Positions 5,101 to 6,146 of a DNA stretch of 6,146 nucleotides are shown here, piece after piece. The DNA is from Acidobacteriota bacterium (GTDB taxonomy: Bacteria > Acidobacteriota > UBA6911 > JACQSX01), in NCBI GenBank assembly GCA_016199665.1, contig JACQGG010000198.1, positions 1 through 6,146 of the forward strand, read 5' to 3'. The position numbers and the translations under genes were made by a program. The notes under the pieces were generated by a model. It was not told the origin of the DNA, searched no databases, and saw nothing but the letters and a program-made list of their open reading frames with translations. Numbering within the stretch: the first letter of the stretch is position 1; every line of letters starts with the position of its first letter.

Positions 5101-5451
5101 ATGCTCCGGTTCGTTGCCGATGAGAACTTTAACAACGACATCGTACGCGGGCTACTGCGTCAGCAACCCGGTCTCAACATCGTTCGTGTTCAAGATGTAG
5201 GTCTCTCCGGAGCGGATGACAAGACAGTTCTGGAATGGGCGGCTAACGAAAAACGAGTTCTCGTGACGCATGATGTCACGACCATCACGCACCACGCCTA
5301 TGAGCGAATTTACAGCGGTCGACCGATGCCGGGGATATTTGAAATTGGCCGCGCCGTCCCCATCGGCCGTGCAATTGAAGATATCTTGTTGCTTGCCGAA
5401 TGCAGCCTTGAAGGCGAATGGGAAGGCCAAGTGCGCTACCTACCATTGTAG
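5101..5451 (+). CDS. DUF5615 PIN-like protein, putative toxin
   Basis: This 116-residue protein matches DUF5615, a shortened PIN-like (Mut7-C related) fold. It carries LRFVADENFNNDIVRGLL with acidic D7 and E8 at the N-terminus, RVQDVGLSGADDKTVLEWA with D32 and D39/D40, and RVLVTHDVTT with D58, the acidic cluster expected to hold metal in PIN nucleases. Residues 76-96 (MPGIFEIGRAVPIGRAIEDI) match the usual central strand and helix. Length is normal for the family and no key residue appears lost. It follows the DUF433 gene by 15 bases without its own promoter, the classic arrangement of this toxin-antitoxin-like pair. RNase activity is inferred from fold relatedness; some DUF5615 proteins lack demonstrated toxicity. 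No clear terminator follows. Confidence 0.87.
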   Translation: MLRFVADENFNNDIVRGLLRQQPGLNIVRVQDVGLSGADDKTVLEWAANEKRVLVTHDVTTITHHAYERIYSGRPMPGIFEIGRAVPIGRAIEDILLLAECSLEGEWEGQVRYLPL

Positions 5452-5619
5452 GGCTCACATGTCATAGCTTGAGCGTCATGAGAGAGCTGCGCTTTTTGAG
5501 CATACAGGGTCTCGCAAGTTCTGGAGCGGCCCAGTTGTGTAGAGCGGAAAATATCGGTGGCAAGGGCCGCCAAATAGGGGCGGAGTTTCTGCGTATGTGG
5601 AATTTGTTAACCTAGACCT
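5452..5619. other. Non-coding gap before the membrane/GAF-like genes
   Basis: I support no gene in these 168 bases. There is a 6-bp wobble-containing hairpin GGTGGC-AAGG-GCCGCC (5556-5571) without a T-tract, and a weak wobble stem before TTTTT (5482-5497). No promoter with both boxes is evident for the gene starting at 5620. Confidence 0.4.
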
Positions 5620-5826
5620 ATGCAGCTATTCGAGGACCGTCATTTGTGGTGGGCGCGGGTGCGTTTGGATATTTCTCGTTTCCTGGCCGCGCATCGCACG
5701 ATACTTATCGCGACGCTCAGTGCGGGCGCTTCCGCCTTTCTCGGACTGTGGTTGCAATGGCAGGCCGCCTGGCCTTGGTTTTGGCTTTTCATAGTCACTG
5801 AGGTGGGCATAGTTGTAGTGGTTTGA
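5620..5826 (+). CDS. Small two-helix membrane segment (maybe N-terminus of a split gene)
   Basis: These 68 residues start MQLFEDRHLWWARVRLDISRF, an amphipathic cytoplasmic-like lead, then give two hydrophobic segments at about 27-46 and 50-68, the second rich in Trp/Phe and ending in VVVV at the stop. An in-frame TAA at 5608-5610 fixes ATG 5620 as the first start; no Shine-Dalgarno sequence is seen, so a leaderless message or low expression is possible. The TGA (5824-5826) overlaps the next frame's TTG (5823-5825) as TTGA. Ending a protein inside a transmembrane helix is odd, and the next frame continues with a soluble domain. Two readings fit: a coupled small membrane protein, or the anchor of one protein broken by loss of a single T in the run at 5822-5824. 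I favour the latter slightly. No family recognised. Confidence 0.55.
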   Translation: MQLFEDRHLWWARVRLDISRFLAAHRTILIATLSAGASAFLGLWLQWQAAWPWFWLFIVTEVGIVVVV

Positions 5827-6146
5827 AAGGAAATCACTATGCGAGGATCGGATTACTTGACAGTCTCCTTCCGGCTGTCCACAAGGTACTGCAACTGGGG
5901 GAACACGACAGAATCGCGGTACACCACTTGTGGTCGAAGCGAAGAGAAAAATATGAGCAGCTCACGGACTATCATCCGACGGGGATGGGGAAAGGAAGGA
6001 TTTTCGGTTTTGCCCATGGGGTCGTTGGCCAGTCATTTAAGGTGCGAACGGCGCATTGTTATGCTATTCCAGCCGGGATGAATTTTGAAACGGCCATGAT
6101 CGAACGTTGGAATTTCACTCAGGATGAACTCAGTCGTGTAACACAG
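5823..6146 (+). CDS. GAF-like domain protein, 3' end outside window
   Basis: A frame with no stop runs from 5802 to the window end; an in-frame TGA at 5799-5801 closes it upstream. The only early start is TTG at 5823, giving 108 residues. The sequence is protein-like: a helix (LLDSLLPAVHKVLQL, 11-25), strand RIAVHHLW, then EKYEQLTDYHPTGMGKGRIFGFAHGVVGQSF and FETAMIERWNFTQDELSRVTQ. The strand, the YEQLTDY(H)P.GxGxGR.F turn and the GVVGQSF helix start resemble the first half of GAF-type sensor domains, which bind small ligands or regulate partners; that assignment is by pattern and moderate. Together with the membrane segment one frame before, it would make a membrane-anchored sensor. If two genes, they overlap by 4 bases and are coupled; if one, this is a frameshifted pseudogene or a sequencing error. 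Confidence 0.6.
   Translation, partial: MKGNHYARIGLLDSLLPAVHKVLQLGEHDRIAVHHLWSKRREKYEQLTDYHPTGMGKGRIFGFAHGVVGQSFKVRTAHCYAIPAGMNFETAMIERWNFTQDELSRVTQ

Noticed and set aside
5482..5497. Possible terminator after the DUF5615 gene
   Set aside because: The GAGAGC/GCTTTT stem relies on wobble pairs with a 3-base loop, and the T-run is part of the stem; too weak to call.
5839..6081. Plus-strand 80-codon ATG frame
   Set aside because: It overlaps the GAF-like frame, which is far more protein-like, and its own residues show no recognisable pattern.

Overview
The window (6,146 bases, fairly GC-rich) looks like chromosomal DNA from a free-living bacterium, most plausibly an acidobacterium. That is inference: the first protein uses a tandem beta-rich module (blocks 'FP..ADG', 'FFDD.G.P', 'FRG...I.W', 'YPNGV..AVP') that I associate with large secreted proteins of Acidobacteriota, and the window carries several toxin-antitoxin-like pairs, which suits such genomes. 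No rRNA, CRISPR array, insertion sequence or recombinase gene is visible.

Layout. (1) 1-1470: 3' end of a secreted or surface protein made of two copies of one ~230-residue module. (2) 1571-3048: a good sigma70-type promoter (TTGTCA-17-TAGAAT), a leader hairpin, and an 11-helix transporter of the Nramp fold whose metal-binding DPGN motif reads GSGE. (3) 3049-3292: a non-coding stretch rich in palindromes. (4) 3293-3922: a complete vapBC-type pair, a ribbon-helix-helix antitoxin abutting a PIN-domain RNase. (5) 4142-4199, minus strand: exactly the 3' half of a tRNA-Ser(UGA), broken at the first base of the anticodon loop. It is followed by four TACCA repeats in two pairs, each with 10-bp spacing. 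This is how one end of an integrated element looks: core plus arm-type integrase sites. (6) 4416-5451: a small CxxC...CxxC YgiT/MqsA-type zinc-finger gene on the minus strand, divergent from a DUF433 + DUF5615 (PIN-like) pair. The 91-bp gap between them holds an inverted repeat whose arms contain the two opposing -10 boxes. (7) 5620-6146: a two-helix membrane segment followed, one frame off, by a GAF-like soluble domain that runs out of the window. It is either a TTGA-coupled gene pair or one membrane-anchored protein split by a single-base frameshift.

How the parts relate. The tRNA scar suggests that DNA to its right (4200 onward) belongs to, or is the remnant of, an element that integrated at tRNA-Ser. 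The YgiT/DUF433/DUF5615 cluster sits just inside that edge, where addiction or defence cargo is often found. The vapBC pair lies just outside it. The strongest leads are the attachment-site architecture (seen directly) and the shared operator between an orphan zinc-finger antitoxin and a DUF433/DUF5615 pair (mixed evidence). I do not see proof of a wholly new system.
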